A stretch of DNA of 64,000 nucleotides from Stenotrophomonas sp. ATCM1_4 (GTDB taxonomy: Bacteria; Pseudomonadota; Gammaproteobacteria; Xanthomonadales; Xanthomonadaceae): contig NZ_QPFB01000001.1 in the NCBI RefSeq assembly GCF_004348115.1, forward strand, positions 2,404,773-2,468,772, read 5' to 3'. Made by a program: the position numbers and the translations under genes. The notes under the pieces were generated by a model. That model was given only the letters and a program-made list of their open reading frames with translations, made no database searches and was not told the DNA's origin. Of the stretch, positions 1 through 8,855 are shown in pieces; the stretch's first letter is position 1; every line of letters starts with the position of its first letter.

Positions 1-45
1 GCATCCATGCAACAACGGCGCCCGGCGAACGCGAGCCTGCTCGCA
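1..45 (+). promoter_or_regulatory. 3' end of a probable SAH riboswitch (cut by window edge)
   Basis: The leader of ahcY contains GCAACAACGGCGCCC at 9-23, which resembles the 3' strand of the S-adenosylhomocysteine riboswitch, where an ACGGCGC segment closes the outer helix and pseudoknot. A small hairpin GCGAG-CCTG-CTCGC follows at 31-44, then the ribosome binding site GGAG at 53-56. The 5' half of the aptamer would lie upstream of base 1, so the pairing cannot be verified. SAH riboswitches are known to sit before ahcY in many proteobacteria; the assignment here rests on this fragment and its context. Confidence 0.55.
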
Positions 46-62
46 CCACACCGGAGCTCTAC

Positions 63-1508
<1,446 letters not shown>

Positions 1509-1529
1509 TCGGCGAAAGCCTGCAGGCAG

Positions 1530-1573
1530 CCCCCCCTCTCCCGCACGCGGCAGAGGGGGTGTGGAGTGAGGGC
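1530..1573. repeat. palindromic CCCTCTCCCGC repeat, degenerate copy
   Basis: CCCCTCTCCCGC is followed by an imperfect complement GCGGCAGAGGGG and then a TGTGGAGTGAGGG tail. The same core plus a TGGGGTGAGGG tail occurs at 8736-8845 (two copies, inverted) and as a core at 43766-43804. It is a short interspersed palindrome, here just downstream of ahcY. Confidence 0.75.
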
Positions 1574-1641
1574 CGCTGCCCCGTGCAAGCCCTCACTCCC
1601 GCCGCGTCACCAAGCGCTGGAATGCCTCAGCATCGTTCCCG

Positions 1642-1676
1642 ACAAAACGAGCACCGAAAGGTGCTCGTTTTGTTTT
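1642..1676 (+). terminator. strong intrinsic terminator after ahcY
   Basis: A perfect 14-bp stem (ACAAAACGAGCACC with GGTGCTCGTTTTGT) closes on a GAAA tetraloop at 1656-1659 and is followed by a T run. It lies 134 bases after the ahcY stop codon and should separate ahcY from the next gene cluster. Confidence 0.93.
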
Positions 1677-1930
1677 CAGGGCCGATGGATCGGAGATGCC
1701 ACCGGGAAAGCCCCTTCAAGCCAACACCGCCTCGGGTCAATTCCCGCACCAGCCCCCATCCACCGGGTCGCTTCGCCGCTCGGCATGGCTCGCACGATTC
1801 GTGTCCTGTCCCGCATCCGCGATGCGCGCCACGCTCTGCCTGACTCTGCGCACGGTTTCGCCGCGGTCCATTTCCGTGCAGCATTGCGGACAGGACCACT
1901 ACCGTCTCATGGCACCCAACGGAAACCTCC

Positions 1931-2248
1931 ATGCATCCCAGCGACGAGCGAAAGGTACTCGAGCAGCTCCTGAAAGAGATCGACTCCCCCGGCAATGCGT
2001 CATCGGGGTGGAGTGATCTACCGGCCTGGATCTCGATCGCGGTGATCACGGCGTCCTGCTTCCATTTCTTCGGCCGCCCCAGCCTTCCCCATGCCCTCCT
2101 GATGGCAGGCTTTTTCCTGGCCGGGTTGGTGTATGCGCAGGTGCGCCTCCGGCGAAAGTCGGCCAGGAACTGGCCAACGCTGCGTCCCTTCCTCGACCGG
2201 GCGCGGGTCGAGGCACGTCTGCGCGAAATCCTGCTGACCGGCCACTGA
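1931..2248 (+). CDS. small hypothetical membrane protein
   Basis: A 105 aa protein that I do not recognise. It has a charged N-terminus (HPSDERKVLEQLLKEI), then two hydrophobic stretches at roughly residues 32-50 and 54-70 (AWISIAVITASCFHFF and ALLMAGFFLAGLVYA), and a basic C-terminal half, so it is probably an inner-membrane hairpin with both ends in the cytoplasm. ATG at 1931 has GGAAAC upstream. It opens the run of small plus-strand genes; 49 bases separate it from the next. No catalytic motif is visible. Confidence 0.7.
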   Translation: MHPSDERKVLEQLLKEIDSPGNASSGWSDLPAWISIAVITASCFHFFGRPSLPHALLMAGFFLAGLVYAQVRLRRKSARNWPTLRPFLDRARVEARLREILLTGH

Positions 2249-2297
2249 CGCCCCCTGCGCCCTGCCCTTCCTCGAATCGAACCCGGCATCCCCTCGA

Positions 2298-2709
2298 ATG
2301 CACCCCATCGTTTCCTTCTGGCATGTCACCCATGGCGGCCCACAACACGGCCAGATGCTGCGCAAGCTGGAGCGCCTGGCGGGTTTCACCGCCGTTTCAC
2401 CGATGGTGGAGCGGCTCGTGTGGGAGGGCCGCAAGGAGGCGCATGTGACGTTCGAAGTCCACCACGCCACCGGATCCCATGAGGCGACCGAAGCGGCCCT
2501 GCTCGCGCTTGCGTGGCAACTCGCACCGACGTGGCGGATCACCCGTGCTTCCGGCGACCTGGGGGGCGAATGGTCCCAATCGGCGGTCGGCCCCGATCAT
2601 CCCTTCGAGGCGATCATCGCCGGTTGCACGCGCATCCGCTGGCAGTTGCATGCATCACAGCAGTACACGCGGCCGAACTTCCTGGGGGGGCGGCGACAAC
2701 CACTGGTAG
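2298..2709 (+). pseudogene. hypothetical protein broken by a frameshift in a G7 tract
   Basis: The reading frame from ATG 2298 (MHPIVSFWHVTHGG...) has normal composition up to PNFLGG. It then meets seven consecutive G bases at 2684-2690 and runs on into the next gene in the wrong frame. Removing one G gives the ending PNFLGGGDNHW and a stop at 2707-2709, a 136 aa product that finishes 126 bases before the next start. This could be a sequencing error, a true inactivating mutation, or slippage at a homopolymer. I do not recognise the protein family. The start codon has only a weak ribosome binding site, so the 5' end is less certain than the break. Confidence 0.6.
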
Positions 2710-2835
2710 GCACCTGGCGTCACTGCCGTGCCGCGCGCGCTCCGCCAGAGCGCGGCCATCGCCCTGTGGCATCATCCGCAGCACATGCCGGGGCCTTGCA
2801 TCTACCCGGCCATTTCAGACAGGACAGCAGGACGC

Positions 2836-3501
2836 ATGCCCGTGGAATCCCTGGAAGCGCAGATCACCCTTACGTTGTTGCCCGGCATGCATCTGCCGCC
2901 GGCGCTGAAGGCACTGTTTGGCTGGATCGAGGACAACGGCCTTTACATCGACCGGCCGGACGGCACCCGCATCGGTTTCCTGTTCCCCGAGGAAGCCCTG
3001 CGCGAGAGCTGGACGGACGACGAGCGTCAGGGCGGAACCAACATCACCTTCTTCGCCGAGGGCAATGCCAACCTGAAGTACTGGTTCGGCCACGCGCGTG
3101 CCGAGGTACTCGACCGGCTCTGCGTGTTCGCCAAGACCGGCGCGGAAGGATCGATGGCGGCACTCTGGCTCGCGCCCGACGGCACGCAGAAGATCGTCCA
3201 TCTGGGCTCGGGCTCCGGCTCGGTCACCGTCTGCGTGCTGGCCGATGATGCGCTCGATTTCCTGCGACTGCTGGCCATCGGCTACGACGAAATCTGCTGG
3301 GGTGGTGAACTGGGATCGCCGCCGCCACGCAAGGGCGAATTCGTCGTTCATCCGAATGCGGCCTACCAGCAGTGGGTCCGCAGCCGGTTCGCCACGACCA
3401 TCCCGGAGGTCGGCACCGAGATCGTCAGACATCCCGAAGACATGCACATCGAAGACGCAGCAGACCCGTTCAACCGCTGGGTCAGCGCGAACTGCGCCTG
3501 A
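2836..3501 (+). CDS. hypothetical protein, possibly SMI1/KNR4 (SUKH)-like
   Basis: A 221 aa soluble protein. The ATG at 2836 (MPVESLEAQITL) has AGGACAGCAGGA upstream and is preferred over an in-frame ATG at 2728, whose extra residues have odd composition. The C-terminal half contains FLRLLAIGYDEICW and ends in a DPFNRWV segment, which reminds me of SMI1/KNR4 (SUKH) proteins, many of which are immunity proteins of polymorphic toxins. That resemblance is from memory and weak. No toxin gene is next to it. It follows the broken gene at 2298-2709 and precedes a secreted protease. Confidence 0.7.
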   Translation: MPVESLEAQITLTLLPGMHLPPALKALFGWIEDNGLYIDRPDGTRIGFLFPEEALRESWTDDERQGGTNITFFAEGNANLKYWFGHARAEVLDRLCVFAKTGAEGSMAALWLAPDGTQKIVHLGSGSGSVTVCVLADDALDFLRLLAIGYDEICWGGELGSPPPRKGEFVVHPNAAYQQWVRSRFATTIPEVGTEIVRHPEDMHIEDAADPFNRWVSANCA

Positions 3502-3626
3502 CCCGGGCCGTTCCACCCGCAGTCGATGATTTCGCGCAGTAGGCGGCGCGGCACCCAGCGCGTCTGCGCATGCGGTGGCAATACCCTGTTGAGCCCCGCG
3601 CTCGCCCCTTCCAACAAGGCCTTCCG

Positions 3627-4478
3627 ATGATCCGCGCCCTGCTCCTGGCATCACTGCTCGCCACCTCCACGAACGCGGCGGCCATCGTCATCCGCCACGA
3701 TGTCGATGATGCGCAGTACCGGATACCGGCATCCGAATTGCCGGCGCTGGTCGACATGCCCGACGAAGGACACGGCGTGCTGATCGCGCCGCAATGGGCG
3801 GTGACCGCCGCACACACGCTCCCCCACCAGGGTCGGCTCGAACAGGTGGTCATCAACGGGGTGGCACGGGACGTGGAGCGGGTCGTCACCCACCCGGGGT
3901 ACCGCACCCCGCCGCAGGCGCTGATCGACCAGGCGATGGCCAGCGGTGAAGCGATGCTGCTGATGGTCTTCCTTGGCGGCTCGGACGACATCGCGCTGAT
4001 CCGCTTGCGCCAACCCATCACCGACATCCCGCCGATCCGCCTGTATACCGGCAGCGACGAGCCCGGCAAACGCGTCACGCTGCTGGGAAAAGGGGCCACT
4101 GGGACCGGCGCCGATGGGCATGATCCGCGAGGGCCAAACCGTACCGAGTTGCGGCGTGCGTTCAACACCGTCACCAGTGCGTATGACCGCTGGCTCTGCT
4201 ACGTCTTCGACGCACCACCGGATGGCCTTCCGCTTGAGGGCATGCTCGGCAATGGCGACAGCGGCGGCCCGGTACTGCTCCAGTCCGGCGCGCAATGGCA
4301 GCTGGCAGGGCTGGCCTCCTGGAAGGTCGTGCAGGGCAACGTGATGACCGCCCGTCCCGGCCGCTACGGACAGACCGCCTGCAACGTCCGCCTGAGCCAC
4401 TACCATCACTGGATCGAACAGGTGATCTCCGCAACACCGCAGGCAAGCGGCCAGGATGGATCCCACGCAGGCCGCTGA
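3627..4478 (+). CDS. secreted trypsin-like serine protease (S1 family)
   Basis: A 283 aa exported protein. The ATG at 3627 begins a typical signal peptide (MIRALLLASLLATSTNAAA); an upstream in-frame ATG at 3570 would bury it. The catalytic triad of chymotrypsin-fold proteases is complete: His63 in TAAHTLP, Asp121 in DDIALIRL, and Ser212 in GNGDSGGPV. It should act in the periplasm or outside the cell as an endopeptidase. Substrate specificity cannot be read from the sequence. It sits among small hypothetical genes on the same strand, 35 bases before the next gene. Confidence 0.9.
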   Translation: MIRALLLASLLATSTNAAAIVIRHDVDDAQYRIPASELPALVDMPDEGHGVLIAPQWAVTAAHTLPHQGRLEQVVINGVARDVERVVTHPGYRTPPQALIDQAMASGEAMLLMVFLGGSDDIALIRLRQPITDIPPIRLYTGSDEPGKRVTLLGKGATGTGADGHDPRGPNRTELRRAFNTVTSAYDRWLCYVFDAPPDGLPLEGMLGNGDSGGPVLLQSGAQWQLAGLASWKVVQGNVMTARPGRYGQTACNVRLSHYHHWIEQVISATPQASGQDGSHAGR

Positions 4479-4513
4479 CTGATTCCCCTCCCACCCGCCG
4501 CACCGGAACACGC

Positions 4514-4717
4514 ATGAGAGACCCCGCCCGCATCGACACCGTCCTGGCCACGCTTCGCGCGCTTTGGGAAACCTCGCCCGACCTGCGGCTGGGCCAGCTG
4601 ATCGTCATCGCCGCCGCGCCGCGCGAGCCGGTTCCGGAAATCTTCCATATCGAAGACGACGTGTTGCTGGAAAGCCTCGAGCAGCACCTGCGCCGCGCGC
4701 AGCCGTCGCGGCCCTGA
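4514..4717 (+). CDS. small conserved hypothetical protein
   Basis: A 67 aa protein beginning MRDPARIDTVLATLRALW, with a central DLRLGQLIVIAA and a later FHIEDDVLLESLEQHL. The pattern 'DLRLGQ...IEDD.L' recurs in a family of small bacterial proteins of unknown function that I recall but cannot name. It is acidic and soluble with no signal peptide. It lies 35 bases after the protease gene and 30 bases before the next gene, consistent with co-transcription. Confidence 0.7.
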   Translation: MRDPARIDTVLATLRALWETSPDLRLGQLIVIAAAPREPVPEIFHIEDDVLLESLEQHLRRAQPSRP

Positions 4718-4747
4718 GCCCGCCGGAACCGTCGAGGACCACGCTCG

Positions 4748-4981
4748 ATGCCCCTGGATGACCTGGCCGGCGAAGCCCTGCGTGGCGCATTGCGCGTCGT
4801 CGGCCGCATGCTGGTCGAGCTGGTCTTCGAGATCCTGCTCAAGGGTACCGGCCACGTGGTGATCCGTCTGTTCCGCCCCGGCAAGGAACCCGGCGATGCG
4901 GCGTGCGCTCTGGTCGGCCTGCTGGTCTGGGCCGGTGTCGCTGCCGGCGCCTTCCTGCTCCATCGGCAGATGACCGGCTGA
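4748..4981 (+). CDS. small hypothetical membrane protein
   Basis: A 77 aa protein, not recognised. It starts [19 protein letters not shown], has an amphipathic or membrane-embedded first half ([11 protein letters not shown]) and a clear transmembrane segment near the C-terminus ([18 protein letters not shown]). It probably sits in the inner membrane. It is spaced 30 bases from the previous gene. A promoter-like TAGAAT lies at about 5003 just downstream, before the next gene. Confidence 0.65.
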   Translation: MPLDDLAGEALRGALRVVGRMLVELVFEILLKGTGHVVIRLFRPGKEPGDAACALVGLLVWAGVAAGAFLLHRQMTG

Positions 4982-5085
4982 TACCGCGGGAGTGGGTTCT
5001 GGATAGAATCCACCGCTATACGGAACCAGGACGGCAGGGATCGCACGCCCGCATCCAGCCGCGTCCCTCAATCCCAGGAACCCCG

Positions 5086-5466
5086 ATGGCTGACCCCTAC
5101 AACTCCCCCGCGATCCCCGCCGCAACCCCTCACCTCACCGATGCCATGGTCACCACCGCCATGGAACTGCCCGGCATGCGCGTCACCCGCAGCCTGGGCC
5201 TGGTGCGCGGCATCACCGTGCGTTCGCGCTCGGTCGTGGGCAACTTCATCGGCGGCCTGCAGACCCTGTTCGGCGGCAACATCACCATCTACACCGAGCT
5301 GTGCGAGCAGGCCCGCAACGAGACCTACCGCGACATGGTGCAGCACGCGCGCATGCTCGGCGCCAATGCCATCATCGCGGTCCGCTACGACGCCACCGAA
5401 CTGATGACCGGCCTGACCGAAGTGCTGTGCTATGGCACCGCCGTGGTGGTCGAGCCGCAGCGCTGA
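5086..5466 (+). CDS. YbjQ/UPF0145 family protein
   Basis: A 126 aa soluble protein of the heavy-metal-binding-domain (YbjQ, UPF0145) family. The usual features are present: [17 protein letters not shown] near residue 35, then [15 protein letters not shown], and the helix-strand pair [16 protein letters not shown]. Family members form pentamer-like oligomers; their cellular role is unsettled. The ATG at 5086 follows AGGAA. An in-frame upstream extension to 4903 overlaps the previous gene and is rejected. Its neighbours give no clear functional clue. Confidence 0.9.
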   Translation: MADPYNSPAIPAATPHLTDAMVTTAMELPGMRVTRSLGLVRGITVRSRSVVGNFIGGLQTLFGGNITIYTELCEQARNETYRDMVQHARMLGANAIIAVRYDATELMTGLTEVLCYGTAVVVEPQR

Positions 5467-5520
5467 GGCCTGCCTCGCACAACACCCGCGATCACATCAT
5501 TGGGCAGGAAGCCGGATTCC

Positions 5521-6255
5521 ATGGGTATTTTCAGCAGGTTCTTCAAAGGTCCGCCGGCGCCCGAGCCGGCCTTGCCACTTCGGCTGCTGCTCGAAGCGAC
5601 CAGGGCATCGGACCCGCACGCCCGCCTCGTCGATGGGCAGGTACACCTGTCCAGCGGCATCACGCTGGGCATCGAACATATCGAGACGTTCCGCTTCGAC
5701 AACGGCAACGTACGCACTGCGACGGTCACCACGGCCAGGCACCCCACGTTCTTCACCGAAGGGCTGGTCGAGTTCCAGCATGCAATGGGTGCCGATGAGC
5801 AGGCCTCGATGTCAAGCGGCTTCCGCAGCTGGGCGCAGATGGATCTGGCAACCCTGTCCGATGCCGTCCAAGCCGATCCACGGCATTGCCTGGTGATGGA
5901 AATCACCCTGCCCGCCTCGGAACAGGCGCCGGAGGCGGTGCGCCAGATCGTGCTGGGCCCGGTCGCGCACTACGCCTCCGAGCCGGTGGATGCCGACGAG
6001 GAGCACCCGTTCTGCCCGTGCTGCCTGCTCACCCGGAGCCTGGAGGCCTTCATGCCGGTCCTGCGCGCGGAGCAGTTCCTCGGCGTGCGCCTGTTCGCCA
6101 GTCGTGCCGACGATGGGAGTTTCAGCGCCGATTGCCGCATCAACGGGCAGGACCATCCCGATGCACTGCCCGCCCTGGTCGAGTACGCCCGGCAATGGGC
6201 AGGTACCGGCACGGAGTTCCGCAAGCAGTACGTGATCATTCGCCCGCGGCCATGA
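5521..6255 (+). CDS. DUF6348 family protein
   Basis: A 244 aa soluble protein of unknown function. The body matches the pattern I associate with DUF6348: GFRSWAQMDLATL, then LGPVAHYA, then EEHPFCPCCLLTRSLEAF with a Cys-Pro-Cys-Cys cluster, then GVRLFASR, and the terminal EFRKQYVII. ATG at 5521 has GGAAGC eight bases upstream and is preferred to the in-frame ATG at 5500. The Cys cluster may bind a metal, though this is a guess. Genes of this family often sit near other orphan small genes, as here. Confidence 0.85.
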   Translation: MGIFSRFFKGPPAPEPALPLRLLLEATRASDPHARLVDGQVHLSSGITLGIEHIETFRFDNGNVRTATVTTARHPTFFTEGLVEFQHAMGADEQASMSSGFRSWAQMDLATLSDAVQADPRHCLVMEITLPASEQAPEAVRQIVLGPVAHYASEPVDADEEHPFCPCCLLTRSLEAFMPVLRAEQFLGVRLFASRADDGSFSADCRINGQDHPDALPALVEYARQWAGTGTEFRKQYVIIRPRP

Positions 6256-6313
6256 GCGTCGGCGCGAGCGCCGGCTTCCCCGCACTTACCTCCCACGCAG
6301 ACAGGCGCATCGC

Positions 6314-6604
6314 ATGCCTTCCAACGCCGAACTCGAACGTCGCAAAGCCCTGCTGCGCGGGCTCGCCGAGCAGCATCACGCCCAGGCCATCGCGGCGCTG
6401 CCGCTGCCGCGGGAAGCACTGACGGCCCTGTTCGATCACCTTGACCAGGCACTGGAGGCCGGCTGCGACCATTCGCTGCGGTTCACCCGCCAGTTCCTGC
6501 AACAGCAGGCGCTCGACGAAGCCACGGTGGTGCCGTGGCTGCAGGCCAACGGCGGCTACTGTGACTGCGAGGTGCTGGCCAACGTCGAGGACGCCTGGCA
6601 ATGA
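6314..6604 (+). CDS. DUF2695 family protein
   Basis: A 96 aa protein with the DUF2695 signature: ALFDHLDQALEAGCDHSLRFT followed by VVPWLQANGGYCDCEVLANVE. The two conserved Cys-containing spots (GCDH and GYCDCEV) suggest metal or substrate binding, but no function is known for the family. Its last codon overlaps the start of the zinc-ribbon gene in an ATGA arrangement, so the two are probably translated together. Confidence 0.85.
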   Translation: MPSNAELERRKALLRGLAEQHHAQAIAALPLPREALTALFDHLDQALEAGCDHSLRFTRQFLQQQALDEATVVPWLQANGGYCDCEVLANVEDAWQ

Positions 6605-6933
6605 TGTTCCTGATCGGCCAGGGCGAGCGCGTGGTCGCGCTGGGCGAACCCGAACAACGTCACTGCCCGAAATGCGGCCAGCTCACCGCATTCCAGAAGC
6701 AGCTGCGCTACAAGTACGGCAGCTTCGACATGCTGTTCGGCTTCGCTTACGACAAGCGTTACCAACTGGCCTGCCTGCAATGCAACCATGGCTGGATCCT
6801 GGATGCGCGCACCACCGAACGCGAGCTTGGCCGCGTGCCGATCCCGTTCCACCTGCGCTATGGCCTGTGCGTGCTGGCGGTGCTGGCCGCCCTGCTGGGC
6901 GCGTCGGCCATGGCCGTGAACGGCCTGCTCTGA
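6601..6933 (+). CDS. zinc-ribbon membrane protein
   Basis: A 110 aa protein with a zinc ribbon made of HCPKCGQ at about residues 21-27 and ACLQCNHGW at about 57-65 (two CxxC pairs), followed by a basic stretch and one transmembrane helix (YGLCVLAVLAALLGASAMAV) at the C-terminus. The ribbon should face the cytoplasm. It overlaps the DUF2695 gene by four bases (ATGA); a second ATG at 6604 is also possible. Role unknown. Confidence 0.8.
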   Translation: MMFLIGQGERVVALGEPEQRHCPKCGQLTAFQKQLRYKYGSFDMLFGFAYDKRYQLACLQCNHGWILDARTTERELGRVPIPFHLRYGLCVLAVLAALLGASAMAVNGLL

Positions 6934-6978
6934 ACCCGGCGCTACAGTGGGCAACCCGTCGCTGCCGGATGCCCCGCC

Positions 6979-7332
6979 ATGACCCTGAAACAGCTGATCC
7001 CGATGCAGCCGGTGACGCACCTGCCGGCCAGCATCGCCTTCTACCGCAAGCTCGGCTTCGAGGTCGAGGACCACAATGACGCCTGGGGTTGGGCGATGCT
7101 GCGCTGCGGCCCCTGCCAGGTCATGCTCGATCAGTCCATCAATCCAGCGGCCGGCAGTGCGCGCAGCGCCGTGCTCTATCTCTATCCCGATGACCTGCGT
7201 GCCTTCCATGCACAAGCGCGCCAGAACGGCCTGGAGGTACCACCGCTGGAAACCACGTTCTATGGGATGAGCGAGTTCCGGTTGCAGGACCCGGACGGCA
7301 ATCGGCTCTGGATCGGCCAACCCGACGACTGA
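6979..7332 (+). CDS. glyoxalase/bleomycin-resistance (VOC) family protein
   Basis: A 117 aa single VOC-domain protein. It begins with the typical first strand and helix (LKQLIPMQPVTHLPASIAFYRKLGFEV), has WAMLRCGPCQVML in the middle, and closes with MSEFRLQDPDGNRLWIGQ, which carries the usual C-terminal metal-side motif DPDGN. VOC proteins include glyoxalase I, dioxygenases and drug-binding resistance proteins; the substrate cannot be deduced. It lies 45 bases after the zinc-ribbon gene on the same strand. Confidence 0.88.
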   Translation: MTLKQLIPMQPVTHLPASIAFYRKLGFEVEDHNDAWGWAMLRCGPCQVMLDQSINPAAGSARSAVLYLYPDDLRAFHAQARQNGLEVPPLETTFYGMSEFRLQDPDGNRLWIGQPDD

Positions 7333-7415
7333 GCGATGCCGGCCCGGCCACGATGGACGACGCCAACCGGCCGAATCCGCGCTATAAAGCGCGTGTTTCC
7401 CCAGGAGCCACCGTC

Positions 7416-7865
7416 ATGAGCAAGTCCGGATTCAGCGCCGAAGAACGTGCCGCCATGAAGGAGCGCGCCCGCGAACTGGCGGCCGAGGCCAAGGCCGGCC
7501 GCAGGAAAGCCGAGGGCGAGGCCGAGGTGTTGGCCCGCATTGCCGAGATGCCAGCGGCCGAGCGCGACATGGCCGGACAGCTGCACGGGATCATCACCAC
7601 CACCGCGCCGGCACTGTCACCCAAGACCTGGTATGGGATGCCGGCCTATGCCAATGCCGACGGCAAGGTGGTGGTGTTCTTCCAGGGCGCGAGCAAGTTC
7701 GGCGCGCGCTATTCCACGCTGGGGTTCAACGACAGTGCCGCACTCGACGACGGCGACATGTGGCCCACCTCGTTCGCGCTCACCGCGCTCACCCCTGTAG
7801 TGGAGAAGAAGGTCACCACGCTGGTGAAGAAGGCCGCACGCGCCGCCGGCACCACCCGCCGATAG
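7416..7865 (+). CDS. DUF1801/YdhG-like protein
   Basis: A 149 aa soluble protein. ATG 7416 (MSKSGFSAEERAAMKERARE) follows CCAGGAGCC and is chosen over the in-frame ATG at 7353. A charged helical N-terminal region precedes the domain with SPKTWYGMPAYANADGKVVVFFQGASKFGARYSTLGF, which matches the YdhG/DUF1801 fold (frataxin-like, proposed iron handling in some members). Expression of a TATAAA-like element at 7382 just upstream may give it its own promoter. The precise role is unknown. Confidence 0.8.
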   Translation: MSKSGFSAEERAAMKERARELAAEAKAGRRKAEGEAEVLARIAEMPAAERDMAGQLHGIITTTAPALSPKTWYGMPAYANADGKVVVFFQGASKFGARYSTLGFNDSAALDDGDMWPTSFALTALTPVVEKKVTTLVKKAARAAGTTRR

Positions 7866-7918
7866 CCATGCGCGGGGGTGGGCAGCTATCGTGTCCTGCC
7901 ACGCACCGACCGAAACGC

Positions 7919-8422
7919 ATGCCTTTCTGGACCTGGTTGTTCCCCCGTACGCCTGCCGTGTTCCCCAGCCCGCTGCCGCGCGCGCAGGCCGTGCAGAACC
8001 TGCGCGCGGCCACCGCACGCGGCAACATCACCGCGACCGGCACCATCGTCGGTTCGGTGGAGGCCGCACGGGTGAACCTGTATCACCGCAGCGCGTTGCG
8101 CAACTCGTTCAAGCCGCATTTTCGTGGCCACTTCGTGGACACCGCGCAGGGCTGCGCGCTGCACGGCCGCTTCGCGCCGCCCGCGCTCGTGCACGCCTTC
8201 ATGGTGTTCTGGCTGGGCTTCTGCGTGCTGGGGACGACGATCAGCGTCGTGCAGCTTGGCAGGATGGACCCGATGCTGATCCCGGCCGCCCTGCCCGGCG
8301 TGTTGATGGCCGCCTTCGGCATTGGCCTGGTGCGGCTTGGGCAACACCTGTCCGCCAACGACCCTGCCATCCTGTCGCGCGTGATCCGTCAGGCGTTGCA
8401 GTCACACCACACCGAGCCATGA
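7919..8422 (+). CDS. hypothetical membrane protein
   Basis: A 167 aa protein I do not recognise. After a soluble N-terminal domain (residues about 20-85, with NITATGTIVGSVEAARV and FRGHFVDTAQG) come two hydrophobic helices (LVHAFMVFWLGFCVLGTTISVV and MLIPAALPGVLMAAFGIGLV). This domain order resembles small inner-membrane proteins with a ligand-binding head. The following gene starts inside its stop codon (ATGA), so both are probably one translational unit. Confidence 0.7.
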   Translation: MPFWTWLFPRTPAVFPSPLPRAQAVQNLRAATARGNITATGTIVGSVEAARVNLYHRSALRNSFKPHFRGHFVDTAQGCALHGRFAPPALVHAFMVFWLGFCVLGTTISVVQLGRMDPMLIPAALPGVLMAAFGIGLVRLGQHLSANDPAILSRVIRQALQSHHTEP

Positions 8423-8721
8423 GATCGCGCCAGGCCCGCATGCCCCACCACGACCCGATCGTTGAACTGCACAGACTGCAGACCGAGACGATGCAGCAAC
8501 TTGAACGCATCGCCGAGGACATCAAGGCTGGCCGTGTTCCGGCAGAGGAAGGCGGGCAACGCGCCCGCGCCCTGATGGCCGCCAGCGACGCACGCCGCAG
8601 CGCATTGTTTGCCGCCGGCGCTGCGGCGGCGGACCGGCGTACACGCCGCGCCTGGCTGATGGTGCTGGCGGTCGTGGTGGCTGCCGCTGTCGCCGTGCTT
8701 GGGCGGGTGCTGCTCGGCTAG
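8419..8721 (+). CDS. small tail-anchored hypothetical protein
   Basis: A 100 aa protein with a helical, charged N-terminal region (VELHRLQTETMQQLERIAEDI) and one C-terminal transmembrane helix (AWLMVLAVVVAAAVAVLGRVLL), so it is likely tail-anchored in the inner membrane. The ATG at 8419 overlaps the previous stop codon (ATGA); an internal ATG at 8440 is an alternative start. It is the last gene of the plus-strand cluster and is followed by an inverted pair of palindromic repeats. Confidence 0.65.
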   Translation: MRSRQARMPHHDPIVELHRLQTETMQQLERIAEDIKAGRVPAEEGGQRARALMAASDARRSALFAAGAAAADRRTRRAWLMVLAVVVAAAVAVLGRVLLG

Positions 8722-8735
8722 CCCGGCGCGTCTCT

Positions 8736-8845
8736 GCCCTCACCCCAGCCCCTCTCCCGTTTTACGGGAGAGGGGCTCGCATTGTTTCGATTCGCCGTCT
8801 ACTGGCCCCTCTCCCGCAGCGCGGGAGAGGGGTTGGGGTGAGGGC
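8736..8845. repeat. inverted pair of CCCTCTCCCG palindromes, probable bidirectional terminator
   Basis: Two palindromes with 12-bp stems lie at 8749-8775 (loop TTT) and 8806-8832 (loop AGC). Their flanks are mirror images: GCCCTCACCCCAG before the first and TTGGGGTGAGGGC after the second. The whole 110-base unit sits between convergent genes, ten bases from the stop codon of the ABC transporter gene, so it may end transcription from both sides. Related copies occur at 1530-1573 and 43766-43804. Confidence 0.85.
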
Positions 8846-8855
8846 CGTTCCGGGC

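Larger units (their letters stand above)
1509..1930. other. intergenic region without a supported gene
   Basis: This 422-base stretch holds a degenerate palindromic repeat (1530-1573) and the strong ahcY terminator (1642-1676). The rest (1677-1930) has overlapping open frames on both strands, but none shows a recognisable domain or a convincing ribosome binding site. The promoter of the small-gene cluster that starts at 1931 must lie in its last part. Confidence 0.6.

Noticed and set aside
2710-3248. Continuation of the frame from 2298 past the G7 tract
   Set aside because: From 2710 on it overlaps the real gene at 2836-3501 in another frame and is Arg/Pro-rich. The frameshift explains it better.
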